Shown here one piece after another: positions 19,349 to 27,724 of a stretch of DNA of 64,000 bases. The stretch lies in assembly GCF_001953985.1 (NCBI RefSeq), contig NZ_MBEI01000008.1:1-64000 (forward strand). The letters are read 5' to 3'. A model generated the notes under the pieces. That model worked only from the letters and a program-made list of their open reading frames with translations, searched no databases and was not told the origin of the DNA. How positions within the stretch are numbered: position 1 is the first letter of the stretch; every line of letters starts with the position of its first letter. This stretch comes from Mycobacterium colombiense. GTDB taxonomy: Bacteria > Actinomycetota > Actinomycetes > Mycobacteriales > Mycobacteriaceae. The position numbers and the translations under genes were made by a program.

Positions 19349-19662
19349 GAGTCCTGCTTGCGCTGCTCGGCGCTGTCGCCGCGATCGGTTTCGCGGCGCT
19401 CGCGCACGCCGAGCCGGAGGGCGACGATGCGGCGTTCCTGGCCAATCTCAGCAATTCCGGCATCACCTACAGCAGCCCCGGTCAAGTCATCGCGTCCGCC
19501 AAAGCGGTGTGTGGGCTGATGGGCCGGGGCGAGACGGGTTTGCAGGTCGTCAGCGACATCAAGGAGCAAAATCCCGGGATGACGCTGGACGCTGCGGCCA
19601 CATTCGCGGCCCTCGCATCGAGCGCCTACTGCCCCCACCACCTGACGCCCAAGGCCGGTTAG
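19345..19662 (+). CDS. Small secreted DUF732 protein (Rv1810-like), coupled to PPE33
   Basis: A 105-residue protein starting at GTG 19345, inside the GTGA that also ends PPE33, so translation is probably coupled. It has a signal peptide (VRVLLALLGAVAAIG to AHA-E), then DDAAFLANLSNSGI, SPGQVIASAKAVC, VVSDIKEQNPGM and SAYCPHHL. This is the same Cys-pair DUF732 pattern as the three paralogues at 11184, 15431 and 15876. Function unknown; likely exported by Sec. Confidence 0.88.
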   Translation: MRVLLALLGAVAAIGFAALAHAEPEGDDAAFLANLSNSGITYSSPGQVIASAKAVCGLMGRGETGLQVVSDIKEQNPGMTLDAAATFAALASSAYCPHHLTPKAG

Positions 19663-19724
19663 CCGCAGACCCGCCCGGCGCGGGGGATACTCCCTGATGT
19701 CAGCGATTCGGTCGGGCTCCACTC

Positions 19725-19746
19725 GCCGTTAACACTTGCCGTTAAC
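19725..19746. repeat. Direct repeat upstream of mgtC
   Basis: GCCGTTAAC occurs at 19725-19733 and again at 19738-19746 (13-bp period), about 54 bp before the mgtC start. Direct repeats with this spacing can be response-regulator sites. mgtC is typically Mg2+- or acid-controlled, but no factor can be assigned from sequence alone. Confidence 0.4.
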
Positions 19747-19799
19747 CCGGATTTGGTTTAGTTCCCTTCGCCGTCTTGCAACCGGGAAGGAGTGAATCG

Positions 19800-20516
19800 T
19801 TGGAGACGCTGAGCGCTCTCGATTTCGTGCTCCGGCTGGGCGTCGGCGTGGGCTGCGGCGCCCTCATCGGCCTGGAACGGCAATGGCGGGCGCGGCGGGC
19901 CGGCCTACGCACCAACGCACTCGTGGCCGGCGGCGCGACGCTGTTCGTGCTCTACGCGGCGGCCACCTCCGACACCAGCGCCACCCGGGTCGCTTCCTAT
20001 GTCGTGTCCGGGATCGGGTTCCTCGGTGGTGGCGTGATCCTGCGGGAGGGCGTCAACGTCCGGGGCCTCAACACCGCTGCCACCCTGTGGTGCTCGGCGG
20101 CGATCGGCGTGCTGGCCGCTTCCGGGCACCTGGTGTTCGCGCTGATCGGCACCGGCACCGTCATCGGCATCCACCTGTTGGGGCGCCCGCTGGGCCGGCT
20201 GATCGACCGTGACGACAGTGCCGAAGAAGACGAGAGCCTGGTGCCTTACCTCGTGCAGGTGGTCTGCCGTCCGAAGCACGAGAAGTACGCGCGGGCCCAG
20301 ATCGTCCAGCACGCCGGCAGCAACGACATCACGCTTCGCGGGATCCATACCGGCAACCCGGACGGCGACGAGGTCACCCTGACCGCCCACCTCCTGATGA
20401 ACGGCGACGCCCCGGCCCGGCTGGAGCGGCTGGTGGCCGAACTGTCGCTGCTGCCCGGCGTCCGCGCGGTGCAGTGGTATGCCGGAGACGAAGCGCAGTC
20501 CGACGATCGTCGCTGA
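19800..20516 (+). CDS. mgtC: MgtC, membrane virulence factor for growth in low Mg2+
   Basis: A 238-residue protein of the MgtC/SapB family: about four to five transmembrane helices in the first 150 residues with GLERQWRAR, GLRTNALVA, GIGFLGGGVI and GLNTAATLWC signatures, then a C-terminal soluble ACT-like domain. MgtC is needed for intramacrophage growth and Mg2+ limitation in M. tuberculosis. The TTG at 19800 is chosen because GGGAAGGAG sits about 9 nt upstream and the protein then starts with ETLSALDF, like the known start. The upstream TTG at 19776 would lie in front of that ribosome-binding site. Confidence 0.94.
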   Translation: METLSALDFVLRLGVGVGCGALIGLERQWRARRAGLRTNALVAGGATLFVLYAAATSDTSATRVASYVVSGIGFLGGGVILREGVNVRGLNTAATLWCSAAIGVLAASGHLVFALIGTGTVIGIHLLGRPLGRLIDRDDSAEEDESLVPYLVQVVCRPKHEKYARAQIVQHAGSNDITLRGIHTGNPDGDEVTLTAHLLMNGDAPARLERLVAELSLLPGVRAVQWYAGDEAQSDDRR

Positions 20517-20558
20517 GGGCGGGACGGACACCGCCGCGGTCGTCGTAGTCTTACCTGT

Positions 20559-21503
20559 GTGAGTGCCCTGTCAGGCTTCCTGTCGGCCCTGCCTCCGCAG
20601 ATGCGGGATCCGGTGCTGGTCGCCATCCCGTTCTTCCTGCTGCTGTTGACCCTCGAATGGACTGCGGCCCGGAAGCTGGAACACCTCACAGCCGAGGCCG
20701 CCGACACGGCGCGGCCGGCATCGGGGGCGCACCTGACCCGCGATTCGGTGGCGAGCATCTCGATGGGACTGGTGTCGGTGGCCACCACGGCCGGTTGGAA
20801 GACCCTGGCTCTGCTCGGCTATGCCGCGATCTATGCCTACGTGGCGCCCTGGCACCTGTCGCCGACGCATTGGTACACCTGGGTCGTCGCGATTCTCGGG
20901 GTGGACCTGCTCTATTACGCCTATCACCGGGTCGCGCACCGGGTGCGATTGATCTGGGCGACCCATCAGGCCCATCACTCCAGCGAGTACTACAACTTCG
21001 CCACGGCGCTGCGCCAGAAGTGGAACAACAGCGGCGAGATTCTGATGTGGATCCCGTTGCCGCTGTTGGGAATTCCACCGTGGATGGTGTTCTTCAGCTT
21101 CTCGGTGAACCTGATCTACCAGTTCTGGATTCACACCGAGCGGATCGGCAAGCTGCCGCGGCCGTTCGAGTTCCTGTTCAACACGCCGTCGCATCACCGG
21201 GTGCACCACGGGATGGACCAGGTCTACCTCGACAAGAACTACGGCGGCATCTTCATCGTCTGGGACCGGCTCTTCGGGACCTTCCAGGCCGAGCTGTTCC
21301 GGCCGCATTACGGCCTCACGAAGCGCGTGGACACGTTCAACATCTGGACGTTGCAGACCCGCGAATACGTCGCGATCGCCCGCGACTGGCGATCGGCGAC
21401 GCGCCTGCGCGATCGGTTGGGTTACGTGTTCGGCCCGCCCGGCTGGTTACCGCGAGCGGCCCGTCCCGCCGAGGCCGGCACCCCGGCCGTGACCTCCCTG
21501 TAA
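20559..21503 (+). CDS. erg3: Sterol desaturase / fatty acid hydroxylase-type membrane di-iron enzyme (Erg3-like)
   Basis: A 314-residue integral membrane protein with the three His boxes of the fatty-acid-hydroxylase superfamily: HRVAH (near residue 129), HQAHHSSEYYN (near 142) and HHRVHHG (near 213). These bind the di-iron centre. Several hydrophobic helices surround the boxes. It matches Rv1814 (erg3, annotated as C-5 sterol desaturase) by position. The true substrate in mycobacteria, which do not make ergosterol, is not known. GTG start 43 bp after mgtC. Confidence 0.88.
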   Translation: MSALSGFLSALPPQMRDPVLVAIPFFLLLLTLEWTAARKLEHLTAEAADTARPASGAHLTRDSVASISMGLVSVATTAGWKTLALLGYAAIYAYVAPWHLSPTHWYTWVVAILGVDLLYYAYHRVAHRVRLIWATHQAHHSSEYYNFATALRQKWNNSGEILMWIPLPLLGIPPWMVFFSFSVNLIYQFWIHTERIGKLPRPFEFLFNTPSHHRVHHGMDQVYLDKNYGGIFIVWDRLFGTFQAELFRPHYGLTKRVDTFNIWTLQTREYVAIARDWRSATRLRDRLGYVFGPPGWLPRAARPAEAGTPAVTSL

Positions 21504-21598
21504 CATTTGCGCAGGCCGGCGCGAAAAGCTGAGCGTGGAGGAATGGTTACGCCGTAACCTCGCCCTCCCGCCGGTATCGGCCCGATGGATCGGAGTTC

Positions 21599-22279
21599 AT
21601 GGTGCATCGTCTGGCAACGCGCACGTTCGCCGCGTCGGTTACGGTCGTGGCCCTCACCTGGTTTGTGCCGGCCGCGCCGGCCAAAGCCGACGTCGTGGTG
21701 TATCCGGGCATGGAAATTCGCCAGGACAACCGGGTTTGCACGCTGGGATACGTCGATCCCGGCCTGAAAATCGCGTTCACCGCGGGGCACTGCCGGGGCG
21801 GGGGCAGCGGTGTGGTGACGGACCGGGGCGGCGCCGTCATCGGCCGGATGGCGGCGTTTCGGGACAACACCCCCAGCGGGACGACAGTGTCCACGAGCCA
21901 GGTGATCAACGACTACGAAGCGATCGTGCTGGACAACAGCGTCATGGCGAACAACATCCTGCCGGGCGGCCGGCCATTGGTCTCGGATCCCGGCCTGACG
22001 CTTGCGCCCGGGCAGCCGGTCTGCCATTTCGGCGTGATCACCGGGGAAACCTGCGGGACGGTGGAGAGCGTGAACAACGGTTGGTTCACCATGTCGCACG
22101 GCGTGCAGAGCCATAACGGCGATTCGGGCGGACCGGTGTATCTGGCGCCCAGTGGCGGCCCCGGACAGATCGTCGGGATCTTCAACAGCGTGTGGGGTGA
22201 CTTCCCGGCCGCGGTGTCGTGGGGGGCTACGTCGGAGGAGGTCCGCGAGGACCTCGGAGTGCGCGACAACGCGCACTAG
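21599..22279 (+). CDS. Secreted trypsin-like serine protease (Rv1815-like)
   Basis: A 226-residue protein with a signal peptide (to PAKA-D near residue 31). The chymotrypsin-fold hallmarks are visible: TAGHC around the catalytic His (near residue 61), an Asp candidate in NDYEAIVLD (near 103), and GDSGGP with the catalytic Ser (near 180). Four cysteines suggest two disulfides, as expected for an exported protease. Its position between erg3 and the TetR gene matches Rv1815. Substrate unknown. Confidence 0.85.
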   Translation: MVHRLATRTFAASVTVVALTWFVPAAPAKADVVVYPGMEIRQDNRVCTLGYVDPGLKIAFTAGHCRGGGSGVVTDRGGAVIGRMAAFRDNTPSGTTVSTSQVINDYEAIVLDNSVMANNILPGGRPLVSDPGLTLAPGQPVCHFGVITGETCGTVESVNNGWFTMSHGVQSHNGDSGGPVYLAPSGGPGQIVGIFNSVWGDFPAAVSWGATSEEVREDLGVRDNAH

Positions 22280-22286
22280 GGGGTCG

Positions 22287-22733
22287 TCAGCCCGCCGGGG
22301 TCAGCGCGAACACCGGAATCGAGGGCGCGGCGGCGCGGAACTGTTCGTCGGTGCTGTCCGGGGTCAGCCCGGCGACATAGCCCTTGACCTGCCAATACCA
22401 CCTGGCCAGGTAGCGCCGCAGCAGCTCGGGCTTGGCCGCGTCGTCGACCTCGTCGGCCCGTAGGCGTCGCCGGTGCCAGCGGGGACCCACCTCGACGACG
22501 GACGCCGCCCGGACATTGCGTGCCCACTGGGTATTGCCGCGCGGCGAGACCAGGTAGTCCACGCCGTCGACGGTCAGCAGGTTGATCACCACCGCGCGTT
22601 GCTTCCCGGATTTGCGGCCGCGGACGTGCAGCGCCCGGGTCCCGGCGATGCTGATTCCCGCCTCGGCAAGCCAGCGGATGACCCCGTTGGCGGCGCGGGC
22701 GGCCCGATTCGGTTCTTCATAGCGGGTGGACAT
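22287..22733 (-). CDS. Deazaflavin (F420)-dependent nitroreductase family protein (DUF385)
   Basis: A 148-residue protein of the Ddn/FDOR-B family: LHVRGRKSGKQRAVVINLLTVDG and SPRGNTQWARNVRAA are the family's F420-binding core. The start ATG (22733) is where similarity begins; a long upstream extension crosses the promoter region and is rejected. It is transcribed divergently from a TetR regulator, and the ~122-bp gap holds two palindromes, so it is the probable target of that regulator. It converges on the protease gene with a 7-bp gap. Confidence 0.85.
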   Translation of the reverse strand: MSTRYEEPNRAARAANGVIRWLAEAGISIAGTRALHVRGRKSGKQRAVVINLLTVDGVDYLVSPRGNTQWARNVRAASVVEVGPRWHRRRLRADEVDDAAKPELLRRYLARWYWQVKGYVAGLTPDSTDEQFRAAAPSIPVFALTPAG

Positions 22734-22768
22734 GGTGCGGCCTCTCAGCGAATCCTGGTCAAACTTTT

Positions 22769-22835
22769 GAGAGCGGTGCTCTCTGATTCGAACACGCTGC
22801 CACAACCCGTCACGGAAAGCAAGAGCAGTGTTCTC
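22769..22835. promoter_or_regulatory. Two TetR-type operator palindromes in a divergent promoter
   Basis: GAGAGCGGTGCTCTC at 22769-22783 is a perfect 6-bp inverted repeat with a 3-bp spacer. AAGAGCAGTGTTCTC at 22821-22835 is a second, imperfect copy of the same motif, with centres 52 bp apart. They lie between the DUF385 gene (minus) and the TetR gene (plus). This fits autoregulation plus control of the reductase by the adjacent TetR protein. Confidence 0.7.
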
Positions 22836-22855
22836 GGTTGTGTCAGACTGGCCGC

Positions 22856-23539
22856 GTGGGCAAACGCCAGGAATCGCGGGAGCAGATCGAGGCACGCATC
22901 ATCGAACTCGGTCACCGCCAGCTGGCGGAGCGCGGCGCGGCCGGGCTGTCGGTGCGGGCGATCGCTCGCGACCTGGGCATGGTGTCCTCGGCGGTGTACC
23001 GCTACGTGTCCAGCCGCGACGAACTACTCACCCTGCTGCTGGTCGACGCCTATTCCGACCTGGCCGACGCCGTGGATCGCGCACGCGAGAAGGTCGGCGA
23101 CGTGTGGAGCGACGACGTCGTCGCCATCGCGCGGGCGACCCGGGGCTGGGCCGTCGCACACCCGGCGTGCTGGGCCCTGCTGTACGGCAGTCCCGTGCCC
23201 GGATATCACGCGCCACCCGAACGCACGGTCGCAGTGGGGACCCGGGTGGTCGCGGCGTTGTTCGACGCGGTGGCGGCCGGAATCGCCACTGGCGATATTC
23301 GGCTGACGAATGATCTTGCCCCGCAACCGATGTCATCCGACTTCGAACGGATTCGTCACGAGTTCGGGTTCCCCGGCGATGACCAGGTGGTCGCCAAGTG
23401 CTTTTTGCTGTGGGCGGGAGTGTTGGGTGCGATCAGCCTCGAGGTGTTCGGGCAGTACGGCGCCGACACGCTGACCGACCCGGAAACCGTCTTCGAAGCC
23501 CAGCTGCGGCTGCTGGTGGACGTCCTGAGCCAGCACTGA
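22856..23539 (+). CDS. TetR/AcrR family transcriptional regulator (Rv1816-like)
   Basis: A 227-residue one-domain repressor. The N-terminal helix-turn-helix is clear (GAAGLSVRAIARDLGMVSSAVYRYVSSRDELLTLL, about residues 25-60), followed by an all-helical ligand-binding domain. GTG 22856 is chosen (GKRQESREQIEARI); the longer frame runs into the operator region. It is divergent from the DUF385 gene, which suggests local regulation. By position it is Rv1816. The inducer is unknown. Confidence 0.88.
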   Translation: MGKRQESREQIEARIIELGHRQLAERGAAGLSVRAIARDLGMVSSAVYRYVSSRDELLTLLLVDAYSDLADAVDRAREKVGDVWSDDVVAIARATRGWAVAHPACWALLYGSPVPGYHAPPERTVAVGTRVVAALFDAVAAGIATGDIRLTNDLAPQPMSSDFERIRHEFGFPGDDQVVAKCFLLWAGVLGAISLEVFGQYGADTLTDPETVFEAQLRLLVDVLSQH

Positions 23540-23571
23540 TGGCTCGCGGCGGCCGCGTGCACGACCCGAAT

Positions 23572-23585
23572 TAGAACGTGTTCAC
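23572..23585. promoter_or_regulatory. KstR-like palindrome upstream of the VOC/flavoprotein pair
   Basis: TAGAACGTGTTCAC has perfect GAAC/GTTC arms and fits the KstR consensus TnnAACnnGTTnnA except at the last base. It lies about 90 bp before the VOC gene, in a plausible promoter position. KstR controls cholesterol catabolism in mycobacteria, and the downstream flavoprotein resembles ketosteroid dehydrogenases. This is a motif match only. Confidence 0.45.
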
Positions 23586-23674
23586 CCGGCGATTCGCCTG
23601 CCGGGAGTGCTCGTCATGGCAAAGTTATTCGGGCCCTTTCTGGAGGCCACGGGACTGGACTATTGTGCGAGGCG

Positions 23675-24175
23675 ATGACGCTTCCCGTTCAATCACCGAC
23701 GCAGATCGCCTGGGTCACCGCCGACCTTGATGCCACCGAAACGGCCCTCACCGGCCTGTTAGGTGTGCGGAAGTGGGTGCGCATACCCGATGTGCACTTT
23801 GCTCCGGACGCGTGCAGCTACCATGGCCGATCCGCCGACTTCTTTGCCAGCATCTCGTTGAGCTACCTCGGCGACATGCAATTGGAACTGATCCAACCGG
23901 TCCGCGGCGAGAACATCTATAGTGACTTTTTGTCCGAATGCGGGCCGGGTTTGCACCACATCTGCATGGAGGTCGAAAGCCCCGAGCGACTGGATGCAGC
24001 GGTGACCGGGGCCGCCGAGCGGGGCGCCGCGGTCGTGCAGCGAGGCGTGATGCCCGGCGGCATTCAATTCGTCTACCTATCAGCGCCGCAGGCGGGCGTG
24101 CCGTATGTGGAGCTTGCGTACGTTTCGCCCGAAATGAGGGCGTTTTACGACTACATCAAACAGGAGCAGCGGTGA
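23675..24175 (+). CDS. VOC (glyoxalase/bleomycin-resistance) superfamily protein
   Basis: A 166-residue protein with the paired beta-alpha-beta-beta-beta layout of VOC enzymes: QIAWVTADLDATE at the start, ELIQPVRGENIYSDF in the middle, and GLHHICMEVES then PYVELAYVSP at the end. The His and Glu residues in HHICMEVE and VELAYV are candidate metal ligands, as in methylmalonyl-CoA epimerase and glyoxalase I. It forms a pair with the downstream flavoprotein, through a MIRU-type junction. I recall no gene between Rv1816 and Rv1817 in M. tuberculosis, so this looks like an extra gene. Substrate unknown. Confidence 0.82.
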   Translation: MTLPVQSPTQIAWVTADLDATETALTGLLGVRKWVRIPDVHFAPDACSYHGRSADFFASISLSYLGDMQLELIQPVRGENIYSDFLSECGPGLHHICMEVESPERLDAAVTGAAERGAAVVQRGVMPGGIQFVYLSAPQAGVPYVELAYVSPEMRAFYDYIKQEQR

Positions 24176-24227
24176 GCCGCGTCGGCGACGACACGGAACG
24201 CGGCGATGAGGAGGAGTGGCGCCAATG
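24172..24227 (+). repeat. MIRU-type interspersed repeat at a gene junction
   Basis: Begins at the stop region of the VOC gene and ends at the start of the flavoprotein gene. It shares its core with the element at 33755-33809: CGGCGACGA near the left end and GCGATGAGGAGGAG (24203-24216) then GGCGCCAATG at the right. This is the pattern I recall for mycobacterial interspersed repetitive units, which sit at operon junctions and supply stop, start and ribosome-binding signals. Here GAGGAG serves as the Shine-Dalgarno sequence of the next gene. Confidence 0.75.
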
Positions 24228-25718
24228 GGCACGGAGATACCGGCAACAGTCAGTGCGGACGGCGTGACCACGTGGTCGGACGACGTCGACGTCGTGGTGA
24301 TCGGGTTCGGCATCGCCGGCGGCTGCGCCGCGGTGGCGGCGGCGGCGGCCGGCGCTCGGGTGCTGGTGCTCGAACGTGCGGCCGCGGCCGGCGGCACCAC
24401 TTCGCTTGCCGGGGGCCACTTTTACCTCGGTGGTGGCACGGCGGTGCAGCAGGCAACCGGTCAAGACGATTCCGTCGAGGAGATGTACAAGTATTTGGTC
24501 GAGGTGTCGCGTGAACCCGAACTCGACAAGATCCGCGCCTATTGCGACGGCAGCGTCGAGCATTTCAATTGGCTGGAAGACTTGGGTTTTCAGTTCGAGC
24601 GCAGCTATTACCCGGGCAAGGTCGTCGTCCCGCCGGGCACCGAGGGGCTGAGCTACACCGGCAACGAGAAGGTCTGGCCCTTCTGCGAGAAGGCCAAGCC
24701 GGCACCGCGTGGGCATTCGGTGCCGGTGCCCGGCGAATTGGGCGGCGCCAGCATGGTCGTCGACCTGCTGCTCAAGCGCGCCGACGCCCTGGGCGTGCAG
24801 ATCCGCTACGAGACCGGGGTCACCAACCTGGTGACCGGCGACGACGGCGCCGTGGTCGGCGTCGCGTGGAAGCACTTCACCGACACCGGTGCCATCAAGG
24901 CCAAGTCCGTCATCATCGCGGCGGGTGGATTCGCGATGAACCCGGAGATGGTCGCCGAGCACACGCCCGCGCTGGGCCAGGAGCGACGCACCAAACATCA
25001 CGGCATGGTGGCGCCCTACATCCTGGGCAACCCCAACGACGACGGACTGGGCATCCGGATGGGTGTGTCGGCGGGCGGCGCGACCAAGAACATGGACGAG
25101 CTGTTCATCACCGCCGCGGCCTATCCGCCCGAGGTTTTGCTGACCGGTGTGATCGTCAACAAGGATGGCCAGCGGTTCGTCACCGAGGACTCCTACCACT
25201 CGCGCACTTCGGCTTTCGTGTTGGAGCAGCCCGAGCAGACGGCGTACCTGATCGTCGACGAGGCGCACACCGAGATGCCGGCCATGCCGCTGATCCGGTT
25301 CCTCGACGGCTACGAGACGATCGCGGAAATGGAAGAGGCGCTTGGCATTCCGACGGGGAATCTCGCGGCCACGCTGGATCGCTACAACAAGCACGCCGCG
25401 GCGGGCGAGGATCCCGATTTCCACAAGCAGCCGGAATTCCTTGCGCCCCAAGACAATGGCCCCTGGGCGGTGTTCGACCTGTCGCTGGGACGGGCGATGT
25501 ACTCGGGATTCACCATCGGTGGCCTGGCGGTGACGGTCGACGGCGAGGTGCAGCGGGCCGACGGCAGCGTGGTGCCCGGTTTGTACGCCGCGGGCGCGTG
25601 CGCTTCCAACCTCGCCCAGGACGGCAAGGGCTACGCGAGCGGAACGCAGCTGGGCGAGGGGTCGTTCTTCGGCCGCCGCGCCGGAGCGCACGCGGCCAAG
25701 CGGGCCGGGGGAGCGTAG
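24225..25718 (+). CDS. FAD-dependent flavoprotein, fumarate reductase/3-ketosteroid dehydrogenase-like (Rv1817-like)
   Basis: A 497-residue flavoprotein. The N-terminal dinucleotide fold is DVVVIGFGIAGGCAAVAAA (GxGxxG, near residues 22-40) with the acidic end VLVLERA. The C-terminal part has FTIGGLAVTVDGEV and VPGLYAAGACASN, the second FAD-contact region of the succinate dehydrogenase/KstD family, ending GTQLGEGSFFGRRAG. ATG 24225 follows the GAGGAG of the repeat. It corresponds to Rv1817. It likely forms an operon with the VOC gene. A redox step in steroid or fatty-acid metabolism is plausible but unproven. Confidence 0.88.
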   Translation: MGTEIPATVSADGVTTWSDDVDVVVIGFGIAGGCAAVAAAAAGARVLVLERAAAAGGTTSLAGGHFYLGGGTAVQQATGQDDSVEEMYKYLVEVSREPELDKIRAYCDGSVEHFNWLEDLGFQFERSYYPGKVVVPPGTEGLSYTGNEKVWPFCEKAKPAPRGHSVPVPGELGGASMVVDLLLKRADALGVQIRYETGVTNLVTGDDGAVVGVAWKHFTDTGAIKAKSVIIAAGGFAMNPEMVAEHTPALGQERRTKHHGMVAPYILGNPNDDGLGIRMGVSAGGATKNMDELFITAAAYPPEVLLTGVIVNKDGQRFVTEDSYHSRTSAFVLEQPEQTAYLIVDEAHTEMPAMPLIRFLDGYETIAEMEEALGIPTGNLAATLDRYNKHAAAGEDPDFHKQPEFLAPQDNGPWAVFDLSLGRAMYSGFTIGGLAVTVDGEVQRADGSVVPGLYAAGACASNLAQDGKGYASGTQLGEGSFFGRRAGAHAAKRAGGA

Positions 25719-25721
25719 CCG

Positions 25722-27641
25722 CTATACCTGCGCGGGTTCCTTCTCGACCGGGCCCAGTTGCCAGGGGCCGCCGCCGAGCAGGTGCAGCTGCTGCTCGTGG
25801 TGCTGCTCGACGGTGGGCCGGTGGCTCACGCTGACCATGACGCACTCCGGCAGCTCGGCCCGAACCAACTGATACAGCGCGAATTCCAGGCCTTCGTCCA
25901 GCGCGGAGGTGGCCTCGTCGAGGAAGACCGCCTTCGGCTTGGTCAGCAGGATGCGCGCGAAGGCGACGCGCTGCTGCTCGCCCGGCGACAGCACCTTGGC
26001 CCAATCGTGGTCTTCGTCCAGCCGGTTGATCAGCGGCGCCAGCGCCACTTTGGTGAGCACGCCGTGCAGCTGCTCATCGGAGACGTCGTCCGGCGAACTT
26101 GGGTAGCACACCACGGTGCGCAGGTTGCCGAGCGGCACATACGGCAGCTGCGACAGGAACATCGTGGCGTTGTCGCCGTCCGGTCGGCACAGGGTCCCCG
26201 AGGCGTACGGCCACAGTTCGGCCAGGCTACGCAGCAGCGTCGTCTTGCCTGCCCCGGACCGGCCGGTGATCACCAGCGTGTCGCCGTGGTCGAGCTGGAT
26301 GTCCAGCGAGTCGACCAGCTGATCGCCCTCCGGTGTGCGCACCTCGATGCCGCGGAGTTCGACCGCCGACTCCTCGCTGGGCTTGACGAGAATTGCCGGC
26401 AGCGCGCGGCCCTTGCTGTTGGCATCCACCAGCCCGTGCAACCGGATGATCGCCGCGCGAAACGAAGCGAACGCGTCGTAGTTGTTACGGAAGAAGGACA
26501 GCGACTCCTCGATCTGGCCGAAGGCCACCGCGGTCTGGGTGACGTCACCGAAGTGGATCCGGCCGGCGAACAGCCGGGGCGCCTGGATGACCCAGGGCAG
26601 CGGAACGATCGCCTGGCTCATCGACCAGTTCCATCCGTTGAAGATGATGGTCCGGCGAACGAACTTGCGGTAGTTGCCGATGATCGGATCGAAGCGGCGC
26701 CACAGCTGTCGGCGCTCCACCCGCTCACCGCGGTAGAAGCCCACCGCCTCGGCCGCATCGCGCAAGCGGACCAGCGCGTAACGGAATGCCGCATTGAGCT
26801 TTTCATTGTTGAAGCTGAGCCAGATCAAGGGCCGTCCCAACCAGAACGCGACCACCGTGGCCACCAGCACGTAGACCAACACCACCCAGAACATGGCACG
26901 CGGCAGGTTGACGCCGGCAACGGTCAGGTCGCCGGACAGATTCCACAGGATCGCGGCGAACGAGATCACCGAGGCCATCGCGTTGACGGCCCCGAAGAGC
27001 AACGTGTTGGTCGTACCGTTGGTCGGGGCGTTCGGGGTGCCACCGGCGTTGGCGGTGAAGATGTCGATGTCCTGCTGGATGCGCTGGTCGGGGTTGTCGA
27101 TGGTGTTGTCGATGAACAGGTCCCGGTAATACGCCCTGCCGGCAAGCCAGTCGTCGGTCAGGTTGCCGGTCAGCCAGACCCGCCAGGCGATGATGAAGCG
27201 CTGGGTCAGGTAGATGTCCGCCATGACTCGGATAACGAATATCGTCGCGAGCAGGATGAAGATTGCGATCGACACCCAAAAGCCATGAATTCCAGATTGT
27301 TTGATCTTGTCATTGTCCGCGGCCATGCCTTGCACCGCTATCTGCACCGCCGTGCTCAAGTCGTTGGACTGATAGCTGAGTAACACGTTGAGGCGCACGG
27401 ACAGGACCACCGACAACAGCAGCACGCCGAGCATCAGCCAGACCTTGATGCTCGCCGAGCCGACGAAGTATCCCCGGGTGATCCGCCAGAACTGCCGGCC
27501 CCAGGGCGTGAGGTAGCGCAAGGCAACCAGCACAACCAGGAGGCAAACGGCGCCGATCACCCACGCGATGGCGAGCCACCGCAACGAATCCATGGTTGCC
27601 GTCGACCAGTCGATCGATGGCGTGAACGGCTTCGGGCCCAC
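25722..27641 (-). CDS. bacA: BacA-like ABC transporter of hydrophilic compounds (Rv1819c)
   Basis: A 639-residue fused membrane-ATPase protein. An SbmA/BacA-type transmembrane domain with about six helices fills residues 1-330 ([34 protein letters not shown]). The C-terminal ATPase has Walker [10 protein letters not shown], signature [11 protein letters not shown] and Walker [14 protein letters not shown]. The M. tuberculosis protein imports vitamin B12, bleomycin and antimicrobial peptides. The GTG at 27641 follows AAGGAGGG and gives exactly the length I recall (639 aa). It converges on the flavoprotein gene with only 3 bp between stops. Confidence 0.95.
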   Translation of the reverse strand: MGPKPFTPSIDWSTATMDSLRWLAIAWVIGAVCLLVVLVALRYLTPWGRQFWRITRGYFVGSASIKVWLMLGVLLLSVVLSVRLNVLLSYQSNDLSTAVQIAVQGMAADNDKIKQSGIHGFWVSIAIFILLATIFVIRVMADIYLTQRFIIAWRVWLTGNLTDDWLAGRAYYRDLFIDNTIDNPDQRIQQDIDIFTANAGGTPNAPTNGTTNTLLFGAVNAMASVISFAAILWNLSGDLTVAGVNLPRAMFWVVLVYVLVATVVAFWLGRPLIWLSFNNEKLNAAFRYALVRLRDAAEAVGFYRGERVERRQLWRRFDPIIGNYRKFVRRTIIFNGWNWSMSQAIVPLPWVIQAPRLFAGRIHFGDVTQTAVAFGQIEESLSFFRNNYDAFASFRAAIIRLHGLVDANSKGRALPAILVKPSEESAVELRGIEVRTPEGDQLVDSLDIQLDHGDTLVITGRSGAGKTTLLRSLAELWPYASGTLCRPDGDNATMFLSQLPYVPLGNLRTVVCYPSSPDDVSDEQLHGVLTKVALAPLINRLDEDHDWAKVLSPGEQQRVAFARILLTKPKAVFLDEATSALDEGLEFALYQLVRAELPECVMVSVSHRPTVEQHHEQQLHLLGGGPWQLGPVEKEPAQV

Positions 27642-27724
27642 GGTCGGTCCCTCCTTAACGAGGCGGTGGTCGGACTTCAAATCCTTCGGCGAAAGTACCC
27701 GACGGATCTGGTTAGGCTGCGGTC

